The translations under genes were made by a program, and so were the position numbers. From CBDUMN01 sp965368335 (lineage in GTDB: Bacteria > Pseudomonadota > Alphaproteobacteria > Rhodospirillales > JAPHRK01), in the NCBI GenBank assembly GCA_965368335.1, contig CBDUMN010000151.1, forward strand, positions 1 through 5,303: a stretch of 5,303 nt of DNA, given 5' to 3'. Positions 1 to 5,303 of this stretch are shown here, one piece after another; the stretch's first letter is position 1, and each line of letters begins with the position of its first letter. Below the pieces are notes generated by a model that worked only from the letters and a program-made list of their open reading frames with translations, was not told the origin of the DNA and did not search any database.

Positions 1-4
1 GCCC

Positions 5-36
5 AAAGAAAAAGGAGCTCCAAAATCGGAACTCCT
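5..36 (-). terminator. Intrinsic terminator after the diguanylate cyclase gene
   Basis: Read on the minus strand, a 9-bp stem (36-28 with 21-13, one G-U pair) closes a 6-base loop and is followed by a T-rich run (TTTTTCTTT, 12 down to about 5). It lies about 50 bp past the cyclase stop codon. On the plus strand the same hairpin has a C-A mismatch but is also followed by TTCTTTTT, so it could serve a convergent gene left of the window. The plus-strand use is inference. Confidence 0.85.
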
Positions 37-86
37 TCTTTTTACACAGGCTGGATTGGGTGGCCTTTTTTATTGGCGGAAGAGAA

Positions 87-2099
87 CTATTCAGGCTGGT
101 CAAAGGCGAAGTTGTTTTTGCCGGCGTGTTTTACTTGATACATCGCCCGGTCGGCGGCTTTTAGAAGTTCTTCCTCGTTTTCGCCGTTCTCCGGGTAAAG
201 GGCGATGCCGATGCTGGCGCCGATTTCAGCTTTGGCCCCCCGAATATTAATCGGCTTATCGACTTCGGTGATAATTTTTTCGGCGATCATCGCCGCATCC
301 TGTTTGTCATGGAGTTCTTCCAAGACGACGATAAACTCGTCGCCGCCGATCCGGGCAACCGTATCCACTTCTCGCACGCTGTATGTGAGTCGTTCGGCGA
401 CTGTTTTAAGGACGGCGTCGCCCGCGTCGTGACCCATGGTATCGTTGACCGCCTTAAAGCCATCGAGATCAATGAACAGCACGCCGGCCATTGAGTGTGA
501 TCGTTTGGCAAGGGCTAGGACGGAGGTGATGCGATCTCGGCCGAGGGTGAGGTTGGGGAGGCCGGTCAAGGCGTCGTGTGTCGCCATGTAACGGATTTTC
601 CGCTCCGTTTCCTTTTGTTCGGCGATGTCGCGGATGACCATGACGAACATGGTGTCGCCATGGTGTTGGAAGTCGTTGAATGCGACTTCGGCGGGGAAGG
701 TGATATCGTCCTGACGGCGGAACTCCACTTCCCAGTGCTCGCCGCCCGAGGTATCCAGTGCACCCTTGTCCATGAGATAGCTCAGCTTTTCAAGGGCGGC
801 TTCGCTATGGTCCTTGGGAACCAACGAGAGGATGTTCTGTCCGGTCAATTTATTCGCGTCATAGCCGAACATGAGCTGAGCGGCCTGGTTGACCGTGGCG
901 ATCTGCCCATTGGCGTCGATGACGACAATGCCGTCCATCGCACCGTTTAAAATGCCAAGGAGTTGCTCTTCCTTGTCTTCCAGGTCGCGTAATAGTTGGA
1001 GGCGTTCATCTTCTCGGGCTTTTCTTTCGGTGATGTCGCGGCCCACCCCCCGATACCCGGTAAAAGCGCCTTTTTCATCGTAGTTAGGCTTGCCACTGAT
1101 CGACCACCAATGCTCTTTTCCGTTGGGGTCGGTAAAAACATATTGGAAATCGCGGAACGGTCGGCGGTTCTCCAATATCTGAAAGTGTTTATTCCAGAGT
1201 TCCCGGTCTTCGTCCCGTATTTCAATGATCTCGTCTCGGCGTTTTCCCAGGTGCCCTCGATAGTCTGTGCCACCGTTAAATCGCAAAACGGTTTCGGAAA
1301 AGTAGGTAAAGCGTAAATCGGAATCCATCTCCCAGAACCAATCCGAGCCGACATCGGCAAAATCTTTTTGTCGGCGTTGGTTCTTTTGGAGAGTTTGTTC
1401 GATTGCTTCCCTTTCATGAATTTCGTTTTCAAGAGCCTGCTGCTTTGCTTTTGTTTGTTCAACGAAATGCTGAGTTGTCAGGAGGGCCAGGCCGACTCCC
1501 CAGGCAAACAAGCTCGCCGAAGCAATTGTCAGACGAAGCCCGACAAGAGGATGCGTCATGAGCGCATAGTCTAAATTTGAGGTGAAACTAACGAGATATA
1601 TGGGGCTTAGGATGGCTATGCCGGTAATTGCGAAAGCAATGATGGTGAAAATACGGGAAAAACGTCCCCCTTCGATGGGGGTCGTATAAAAAGTCCAGAC
1701 GATTACTGCGGTTATTCCGCCATGAATTATCGATAGGGCGACCAGTCGCAGATTGATATCTGGCCAGACATAAGTGAACACCGTGAGAAAACAGATTGTC
1801 GCCCCTAGTATGGCGATCAATAAGCGCCGAATCGGGGGCTTGCCGAGGAAAGCACGGATGCCGTCCAGTAGAGCGATATAGAAAAAGGTAGTGAATGCAT
1901 TTGCCAATATAATTGAGGCGAAATCCGACAAATGTCCTCGGGCCAAGATCAGGCTAAGGCCGATAACCCCGCCAACCGCGCCGACGGCCCACTGCTTCGG
2001 TCCCGGTAAAGGACGGGTTGCGAGGTGTAGGATTGTGAAGGCGATCGCCATCGACCCCGTCGTCAACAGCAGGGTAATGATGCCTGTTTTAACGTCCAT
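87..2099 (-). CDS. Membrane-bound PAS-PAS-GGDEF diguanylate cyclase
   Basis: This 670-residue protein should make cyclic di-GMP from two GTP at the inner membrane. Seven hydrophobic segments are visible at about 6-28, 37-53, 60-79, 92-112, 117-138, 149-171 and 185-209. A charged, probably coiled-coil linker (210-245) leads to PAS 1 (about 246-360, starting near SDWFWEMD and ending GRDITERK). PAS 2 follows (about 380-497, ending IRDIAEQKETER), then GGDEF (about 500-665). The cyclase domain looks active: FIDLDGFK (542-549), NDTMGHDAGD (552-561) and GGDEF (585-589) are intact. An RxxD inhibitory site for cyclic di-GMP is present (R576, D579), suggesting product feedback. There is no EAL domain. 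The ATG start is the only candidate after an in-frame stop upstream; its Shine-Dalgarno-like GAGGA sits unusually close (2101-2105). The input signal is unknown: I see no MHYT motif and cannot place the membrane part in a named family. Terminators on both sides suggest a single-gene unit; I saw no clear promoter. Confidence 0.95.
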   Translation of the reverse strand: MDVKTGIITLLLTTGSMAIAFTILHLATRPLPGPKQWAVGAVGGVIGLSLILARGHLSDFASIILANAFTTFFYIALLDGIRAFLGKPPIRRLLIAILGATICFLTVFTYVWPDINLRLVALSIIHGGITAVIVWTFYTTPIEGGRFSRIFTIIAFAITGIAILSPIYLVSFTSNLDYALMTHPLVGLRLTIASASLFAWGVGLALLTTQHFVEQTKAKQQALENEIHEREAIEQTLQKNQRRQKDFADVGSDWFWEMDSDLRFTYFSETVLRFNGGTDYRGHLGKRRDEIIEIRDEDRELWNKHFQILENRRPFRDFQYVFTDPNGKEHWWSISGKPNYDEKGAFTGYRGVGRDITERKAREDERLQLLRDLEDKEEQLLGILNGAMDGIVVIDANGQIATVNQAAQLMFGYDANKLTGQNILSLVPKDHSEAALEKLSYLMDKGALDTSGGEHWEVEFRRQDDITFPAEVAFNDFQHHGDTMFVMVIRDIAEQKETERKIRYMATHDALTGLPNLTLGRDRITSVLALAKRSHSMAGVLFIDLDGFKAVNDTMGHDAGDAVLKTVAERLTYSVREVDTVARIGGDEFIVVLEELHDKQDAAMIAEKIITEVDKPINIRGAKAEIGASIGIALYPENGENEEELLKAADRAMYQVKHAGKNNFAFDQPE

Positions 2100-2111
2100 A
2101 TCCTCGTTGCC

Positions 2112-2153
2112 TTTGGTTGAGTCTTCTTGTTGATGCTTATTCGTTTAACCAAA
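2112..2153. repeat. 7-bp inverted repeat upstream of the cyclase gene
   Basis: TTTGGTT (2112-2118) and AACCAAA (2147-2153) are perfect inverted copies separated by 28 bp, just upstream of the cyclase start codon. They could be half-sites for a regulator or a weak leader stem, but short AT-rich arms this far apart can arise by chance. No sigma70 -35/-10 pair stands out in 2100-2196. Confidence 0.3.
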
Positions 2154-2196
2154 ATAGCATATTCTTTCTTTAGAGGCGGTTTCTTGCCGCTAAAAC

Positions 2197-2227
2197 AAAA
2201 GCCCGATGAATAAAACACCGGGCTTTT
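2197..2227 (-). terminator. Intrinsic terminator after bolA-grxD
   Basis: A perfect 9-bp stem AAAAGCCCG (2197-2205) with CGGGCTTTT (2219-2227) closes a 13-base loop. On the minus strand the stem ends in TTTT, followed by GTTTTAG, 25 bp past the grxD stop codon. It separates bolA-grxD from the cyclase gene. It is nearly symmetric and is also followed by T-rich sequence on the plus strand, although no plus-strand gene is seen here. Confidence 0.85.
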
Positions 2228-2237
2228 GATTTGTTTT

Positions 2238-2258
2238 TTAGGCGTTAGGCGTTAGGCG
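2238..2258. repeat. Three tandem heptamers spanning the grxD stop codon
   Basis: TTAGGCG occurs three times head to tail (2238-2244, 2245-2251, 2252-2258). On the minus strand each copy reads CGCCTAA. The first TAA is the grxD stop codon (2254-2252). Because the period is 7, the next two TAA triplets (2247-2245 and 2240-2238) fall in the other two frames. The last grxD codons (Ala-Asn-Ala) overlap the start of the array. It may come from replication slippage; a role as a translational barrier is only speculation. Confidence 0.9.
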
Positions 2259-2590
2259 TTTGCCAGTTCCACGCCTTTGTCTTTGAGAGTGGCCTGGAGT
2301 TCGCCATTTTCCGCCATTTCGCGCACGATGTCGCAGCCACCGATGAACTCACCCTTAACGTAAAGTTGCGGGATGGTCGGCCAGCTCGAAAACTGTTTGA
2401 TGCCTTCCCGGACTTCCGGGTCGACCAAAACGTCAACGCCTTTGAATTTAACGCCGATTTGGCTCAGAACCTGAACCACGGCAGCGGAGAAACCGCACTG
2501 CGGAAACATCGGAGAGCCCTTCATAAACAGAACGACGGGGCTTTCGTCGATTTCCTGTTGGATGCGGGAGAAAACGGGGTTGTCGTTCAT
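2252..2590 (-). CDS. grxD: Monothiol glutaredoxin, CGFS type (Grx4/GrxD family)
   Basis: A complete 112-residue cytosolic protein with one glutaredoxin fold, the usual length for single-domain bacterial members. The family signature is clear: KGSPMFPQCGFS at residues 24-35, with active-site Cys32 in CGFS. WPTIPQLY follows at 70-77 (the cis-proline, glutathione-binding region), then GGCDI at 84-88. Proteins with CGFS are poor general reductases. They bind a glutathione-ligated [2Fe-2S] cluster as a homodimer, or a shared cluster with a BolA partner, and pass clusters to other proteins. The bolA gene lies 45 bp upstream on the same strand with no terminator between, which fits a co-transcribed pair. 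The start is supported by AGGAA at 2598-2602, 7 bases before the ATG. A hairpin terminator follows the gene. The second cysteine, Cys86, is also typical of the family. The family assignment is firm; the exact client proteins are not visible. Confidence 0.97.
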   Translation of the reverse strand: MNDNPVFSRIQQEIDESPVVLFMKGSPMFPQCGFSAAVVQVLSQIGVKFKGVDVLVDPEVREGIKQFSSWPTIPQLYVKGEFIGGCDIVREMAENGELQATLKDKGVELANA

Positions 2591-2597
2591 ATCTTGG

Positions 2598-2602
2598 TTC
2601 CT
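2598..2602 (-). promoter_or_regulatory. Ribosome binding site of grxD
   Basis: AGGAA on the minus strand, 7 bases before the ATG at 2590, supports that start codon. Confidence 0.7.
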
Positions 2603-2635
2603 GTTTAAGTGCGGAAAATGTGGGGGCGAGAGCGA

Positions 2636-2875
2636 TCAAGCTCCTTCGGGAACGCCGGTTTGCAGCGCCAGAGCGTGGAGCTCATTGCCCATGCGGCCTT
2701 TTAGTGCGGCATAGACCATCTGATGCTGTTGAACCCTGCTTTTCCCGGCGAAGGAAGCCGAAACAACGTGAGCTGCATAATGGTCGCCGTCGCCGCGCAG
2801 ATCTTCGATAGTGACTTCCGCGTCGGTGATCGTTTCCTTGATCATCTGTTCGATCTCGCGTGCGTCCATAGGCAT
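2636..2875 (-). CDS. bolA: BolA family protein, IbaG-like, partner of the CGFS glutaredoxin
   Basis: A complete 79-residue protein made up of one BolA domain. The conserved core is readable: RGDGDHY at 27-33, VVSASFAGKSRV at 37-48, QHQMVYAAL at 50-58, and LHALAL at 66-71. The GDGDHY loop resembles the GDGSHF loop of E. coli IbaG. His32 in that loop and His67 near the end are the expected candidate ligands for a [2Fe-2S] cluster shared with a monothiol glutaredoxin; that role comes from the family, not from this sequence alone. The E. coli BolA protein is longer (about 105 residues), so this is the short type. The ATG at 2875 is preferred over the ATG two codons later, because AGGGAAG (2883-2889) sits 7 bases before the first. 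A sigma70-like promoter lies just upstream, and grxD follows 45 bp downstream. Besides cluster trafficking, BolA proteins are linked to stress and morphology responses; which applies here cannot be told. Confidence 0.95.
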   Translation of the reverse strand: MPMDAREIEQMIKETITDAEVTIEDLRGDGDHYAAHVVSASFAGKSRVQQHQMVYAALKGRMGNELHALALQTGVPEGA

Positions 2876-2882
2876 AAGGCAG

Positions 2883-2889
2883 CTTCCCT
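2883..2889 (-). promoter_or_regulatory. Ribosome binding site of bolA
   Basis: AGGGAAG on the minus strand, 7 bases before the ATG at 2875. It decides for the first of two nearby ATG codons (codons 1 and 3). Confidence 0.75.
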
Positions 2890-2915
2890 AAATAGTTTGA
2901 TTGTCAACTGCTAGG

Positions 2916-2944
2916 GATATAGGCGGCGCGCCGGTTTCTGTCAA
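2916..2944 (-). promoter_or_regulatory. Sigma70-type promoter for bolA-grxD
   Basis: On the minus strand a perfect TTGACA (2944-2939) is followed by a 17-bp spacer and TATATC (2921-2916; four of six match TATAAT). Transcription would start near 2909, giving a leader of about 34 bases before the bolA ATG. The -35 box begins 21 bp after the stop codon of the DUF1150-like gene, so bolA-grxD can be expressed separately from it. The spacer holds a 10-bp perfect palindrome, CGGCGCGCCG (2924-2933), a possible operator or just GC-rich sequence. Confidence 0.6.
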
Positions 2945-2965
2945 TGTGGGGAACGCGAAATAGGT

Positions 2966-3211
2966 TCAGTGAAGTTTTAAGGGAATGAATCCCAAGGCCT
3001 CGGCTTCGGCAGATGCGGTTTCCGGGGTGGAGCCAATGCCCAAGGGAGAGCCCGTGGCGTCGGTAAGGATACAGACAGGCTCACCTTCAAAAACGGAAGG
3101 CTTGATAAAGGCCACATCGTTCGACCCCCAAAGGGCGAACTCTTCAGGCGACATCTGCGCATGGGTCCCATGCAGACCGATTGACGATGAAGAGGTTTCT
3201 TTGGCCATCAT
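2966..3211 (-). CDS. DUF1150-like small protein of unknown function
   Basis: A small protein of 81 residues from the chosen start. The body (SPEEFALWGSNDVAFIKP at 21-38, an acidic middle, then DATGSPLGI at 51-59 and an Ala/Glu-rich helix ending GFIPLKLH) matches my memory of the alphaproteobacterial DUF1150 family, whose function is unknown. No signal peptide, membrane segment or metal-binding cluster is seen; residues 5-20 are Ser/His-rich and likely disordered. The reading frame can open further upstream at GTG (3232), but no ribosome site precedes it. The ATG-ATG pair at 3211 and 3208 has a weak CGAGAT a few bases upstream, so I chose 3211; 3208 (80 residues) is nearly as good. The gene lies between purL and bolA on the same strand, separated from purL by a terminator. 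No terminator follows it, so read-through into bolA is possible. Confidence 0.8.
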   Translation of the reverse strand: MMAKETSSSSIGLHGTHAQMSPEEFALWGSNDVAFIKPSVFEGEPVCILTDATGSPLGIGSTPETASAEAEALGFIPLKLH

Positions 3212-3261
3212 AAAATCTCGTATTTTCACCACGTTTTTACGCGACTTAGGTTTCCATAGTT

Positions 3262-3280
3262 GGGGAGAAAGGGGGGAGGG
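3262..3280 (+). other. G-rich purine tract
   Basis: Nineteen purines in a row on the plus strand, with G runs of 4, 6 and 3, lie between purL and the DUF1150-like gene. The plus strand is the template strand for the minus-strand genes. It could form a weak quadruplex or a stalling site, but the run lengths and loops are not a clean match to a quadruplex pattern. Confidence 0.35.
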
Positions 3281-3300
3281 CTCAAGGAGATTGTTGTGCT

Positions 3301-3320
3301 CCGATCATTCGATTGATCGG
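3301..3320. repeat. Dyad upstream of the DUF1150-like gene
   Basis: CCGATCA (3301-3307) and TGATCGG (3314-3320) are perfect 7-bp inverted arms around a 6-base centre. The dyad lies just past the purL terminator in transcript order and about 90 bp before the DUF1150-like start. It has the shape of a dimeric regulator site, but it could also be a second stem behind the terminator. It has no T-run after it, so it is not itself a terminator. Confidence 0.5.
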
Positions 3321-3326
3321 AAACGC

Positions 3327-3351
3327 AAAAAGGACGCCGAAGCGTCCTTTT
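3327..3351 (-). terminator. Intrinsic terminator of purL with UUCG loop
   Basis: A perfect 10-bp stem (3351-3342 with 3337-3328) closes, on the minus strand, a TTCG loop inside a C-G pair, the very stable cUUCGg tetraloop. The stem's own 3' end plus the next base gives TTTTT. It starts 22 bp past the purL stop codon. This should strongly limit read-through into the DUF1150-like gene. Confidence 0.95.
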
Positions 3352-3373
3352 CACTCAACAGGTAGTTTGTCGT

Positions 3374-5303
3374 TTATTCGTTGGTGTCGGGGCCCGCCAT
3401 AAAGGTCGGCATCCAGCCTTCATGCCGCTTTTTCAGATCGGAGATCGGGACTTCTCCCAAGCCTGAAATGGTCACGGCATCGCCGCCGGTCTTGCCGATA
3501 ACGGCTGCCGGGACACCCGCTTTCTCTGCCGCAGCAACCAGGGCTTCGCCGTTCTTGGCGCTAACCAGATAACGGGCTTGGTCTTCGCCAAATAGCCAGG
3601 CAATGGCGTTAGCTCCTTCTGGGACTGAAAGGGTGACCCCCCGATCGCCGGCCATGGCCATTTGGGTGGCGGCCACCAAAATGCCGCCACCGGAGATATC
3701 GTGGCTGGCGCTGACTTGGCCATCGAGAATCCAGGAACGGACCAGATCGCCGTTTTTACGTTCGGTCGCCAGATCGACAGGCGGCGGCGCGCCTTCTTCA
3801 CGGCCCTCAATATCACGGAGATAAAGGGAGGAGCCGAGCCAGCCTTCGGTTGCGCCGATCAAAACCAAATCTTGGCCATCTTCTTTGAGCGCCAGATTGA
3901 TTGCCTTCGAGGCATCTTTAAATAGCCCAACGCCGCCGATGGTCGGAGTGGGCAGGATGCCCTGGCCGTTGGTTTCGTTGTAGAGCGACACGTTGCCGGA
4001 TACCACGGGGAACTCCAAGGTGTTGCAGGCTTCGCGCATTCCTTCGATGCAGCCGACGAACTGGCCCATAATCTCCGGACGTTCCGGGTTGCCAAAGTTC
4101 ATGTTGTCGGTGATCGCCAGAGGCTGCGAGCCGACGGCGGTGAGGTTCCGCCAAGCTTCGGCCACCACTTGACGTCCGCCTTGAACGGGATCGGCGTAAC
4201 AATAACGTGGGGTGCAGTCCGACGTAATGGAAACGGCCTTTTCAGTGCCGTGAACGCGGACGATGGCTGCGTCGCCGCCGGGACGACCGACGCTCATGGT
4301 ATCGCCCATGACCATGTGGTCGTACTGTTCCCAAATCCACCGTTTGGAGGCCAGTTGAGGGCTGCCGATCAGAGTTTTGAGGCTATCGATAACGTCCTTG
4401 TCGCCGTCAATGTCGGCTGCGCCGACTACGGGGCGCTCCGGCGTTTTGACCCAGGGGCGGTCGTATTCGGGACTGGCGAGCGCCAGCGGATCGATGGGCA
4501 GGTCGGCGACCACTTCGCCTTTGTGACGAATGACCATATGGCCCGTATCGGTCAGCTTACCGACCACGGCGAAGTCCAGTTCCCACTTGCGGAAGATGGC
4601 CTCGGCCAAATCTTCTTTGCCGGGCTTCAGCACCATCAGCATGCGCTCTTGCGATTCGGAGAGCAGCATTTCATAAGGCGTCATGTTCTCTTCGCGCTGG
4701 GGCACCGCGTCCAGATTCATCTCGACGCCCATACCGCCTTTCGAGGCCATCTCGAAGGAAGACGAGGTGAGACCGGCGGCCCCCATGTCCTGAATGGCGA
4801 CAATGGCGTCGGTCGCCATCAATTCCAGGCAGGCTTCGACCAGCAGTTTTTCGGTGAAGGGGTCGCCCACCTGAACGGTCGGGCGTTTCTCTTCCGAATC
4901 CTCAGTGAATTCGGCCGAGGCCATGGTTGCCCCGTGGATGCCGTCGCGGCCGGTTTTCGAACCGGCATAGATCACCGGGTTGCCCACACCGGCAGCCGCC
5001 GAGTAGAAAATGTTATCGGCTTTGGCCAGACCCACGGTCATGGCGTTGACCAGGATATTGCCGTTGTAGCTCGGGTGGAACTCACACTCGCCGCCCACGG
5101 TCGGGACGCCGATGCAGTTGCCGTATCCGCCAATCCCAGCCACCACGCCATGCACTAGATGGCGGGTTTTCGGATGGTTCGGTTCGCCAAAACGCAGGGC
5201 GTTCATGTTGGCGATGGGCCGTGCGCCCATAGTGAAGACGTCGCGCAGGATACCGCCGACACCCGTCGCAGCGCCCTGGTAGGGTTCGATGTAGCTCGGG
5301 TGG
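3374..5303 (-). CDS. purL: Phosphoribosylformylglycinamidine synthase subunit PurL (5' end outside the window)
   Basis: PurL catalyses the ATP-dependent conversion of FGAR to FGAM in purine synthesis, using ammonia supplied by the glutaminase PurQ with help from PurS. This is the small bacterial type. The frame is open to the right edge and begins inside the HPSYIEPYQGAATGVGG motif, so 642 residues are visible. Small PurL proteins are about 735-740 long, so roughly 90-100 residues, including the N-terminal WNEHCSYK region, are outside. In visible numbering: GGECEFHPSYNG (70-81), GDPFTEKLL (146-154), DMGAAGL (172-178), SESQERML (215-222), TDNMNFGNP (398-406), SGNVSLYNET (435-444) and HDISGGG (534-540). 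They mark two AIRS-like halves, with no frameshift seen. The ATG at 5230 is an internal Met (FTMGARPIA), not the start. A strong terminator follows the stop codon. purQ and purS would be expected upstream, but cannot be seen. Confidence 0.98.
   Translation of the reverse strand, partial: HPSYIEPYQGAATGVGGILRDVFTMGARPIANMNALRFGEPNHPKTRHLVHGVVAGIGGYGNCIGVPTVGGECEFHPSYNGNILVNAMTVGLAKADNIFYSAAAGVGNPVIYAGSKTGRDGIHGATMASAEFTEDSEEKRPTVQVGDPFTEKLLVEACLELMATDAIVAIQDMGAAGLTSSSFEMASKGGMGVEMNLDAVPQREENMTPYEMLLSESQERMLMVLKPGKEDLAEAIFRKWELDFAVVGKLTDTGHMVIRHKGEVVADLPIDPLALASPEYDRPWVKTPERPVVGAADIDGDKDVIDSLKTLIGSPQLASKRWIWEQYDHMVMGDTMSVGRPGGDAAIVRVHGTEKAVSITSDCTPRYCYADPVQGGRQVVAEAWRNLTAVGSQPLAITDNMNFGNPERPEIMGQFVGCIEGMREACNTLEFPVVSGNVSLYNETNGQGILPTPTIGGVGLFKDASKAINLALKEDGQDLVLIGATEGWLGSSLYLRDIEGREEGAPPPVDLATERKNGDLVRSWILDGQVSASHDISGGGILVAATQMAMAGDRGVTLSVPEGANAIAWLFGEDQARYLVSAKNGEALVAAAEKAGVPAAVIGKTGGDAVTISGLGEVPISDLKKRHEGWMPTFMAGPDTNE

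Noticed and set aside
576..950. A 124-codon plus-strand open frame inside the cyclase gene
   Set aside because: It is opposite the PAS 2 region, has no clear ribosome site and resembles no known protein.
947..1462. A 171-codon minus-strand open frame in another frame of the cyclase gene
   Set aside because: It overlaps the PAS-coding region whose own frame gives a coherent protein. The product is Lys/Ser/Arg-rich without domain features.
2176..2190. Small hairpin GCGG-N7-CCGC between grxD and the cyclase gene
   Set aside because: The stem is only 4 bp with no T-run after it, and chance occurrence is likely.
2902..2907. A second TTGACA on the minus strand, closer to bolA
   Set aside because: At 16-18 bp downstream there is no AT-rich -10 box; the 17-bp position reads AGCTGC and overlaps the region beside the ribosome binding site.
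2886..2916. CCCTA/TAGGG pairing that could hide the bolA ribosome binding site
   Set aside because: The upstream arm (2912-2916) overlaps the -10 box and would lie before the predicted transcript start near 2909, so the stem would not form in the mRNA from that promoter. It would matter only in read-through transcripts.
4169..5158. A 329-codon plus-strand open frame inside purL
   Set aside because: It lies fully opposite purL, whose many conserved motifs prove the minus-strand frame. The plus-strand product is rich in His, Gly and Phe with no recognisable domain, typical of an antisense shadow in GC-biased coding DNA.
1..5303. A hidden mobile element, CRISPR array, RNA gene or defence system
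   Set aside because: All but short gaps are filled by five recognisable chromosomal genes. I saw no transposase, terminal repeats, spaced direct repeats, tRNA fold or toxin-antitoxin pair.

Overview
The window looks like ordinary chromosomal DNA from an alphaproteobacterium. The main reason is the gene order purL, a short DUF1150-like gene, bolA, then a CGFS monothiol glutaredoxin gene, which I know from that class. The DWFWEMD-type PAS and GGDEF protein also fits. I cannot name a genus with confidence.

All five genes are on the minus strand, so they read from right to left. From the right edge: purL (purine synthesis; its 5' end, about 90-100 codons, lies outside the window) ends at 3374. 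It is followed by a strong hairpin terminator with a UUCG loop (3327-3351). Next is a 162-bp gap holding a dyad (3301-3320) and a G-rich tract (3262-3280). A small DUF1150-like gene of unknown function follows (2966-3211). Then comes a bolA-grxD pair (2875-2252) with its own recognisable sigma70-type promoter (2916-2944). A hairpin terminator (2197-2227) closes that unit. The last gene (2099-87) encodes a seven-helix membrane protein with two PAS domains and an intact GGDEF diguanylate cyclase domain. It is followed by a third hairpin terminator (5-36).

The genes fall into at least three transcription units. One is purL. The second is the DUF1150-like gene with bolA-grxD, which may be partly co-transcribed but has an internal promoter. 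The third is the diguanylate cyclase gene. BolA and the CGFS glutaredoxin are known partners that share a [2Fe-2S] cluster and act in iron-sulfur trafficking. The cyclase gene is fenced off by terminators and is probably unrelated in function.

There is no gene-free stretch above 300 bp, no RNA gene, no mobile element and no CRISPR array. I did not find a convincing undescribed system. The points worth a second look are small: a three-copy heptamer giving stop codons in all frames after grxD, a palindrome inside the bolA promoter, the unclassified membrane sensor of the cyclase, and the DUF1150-like gene.
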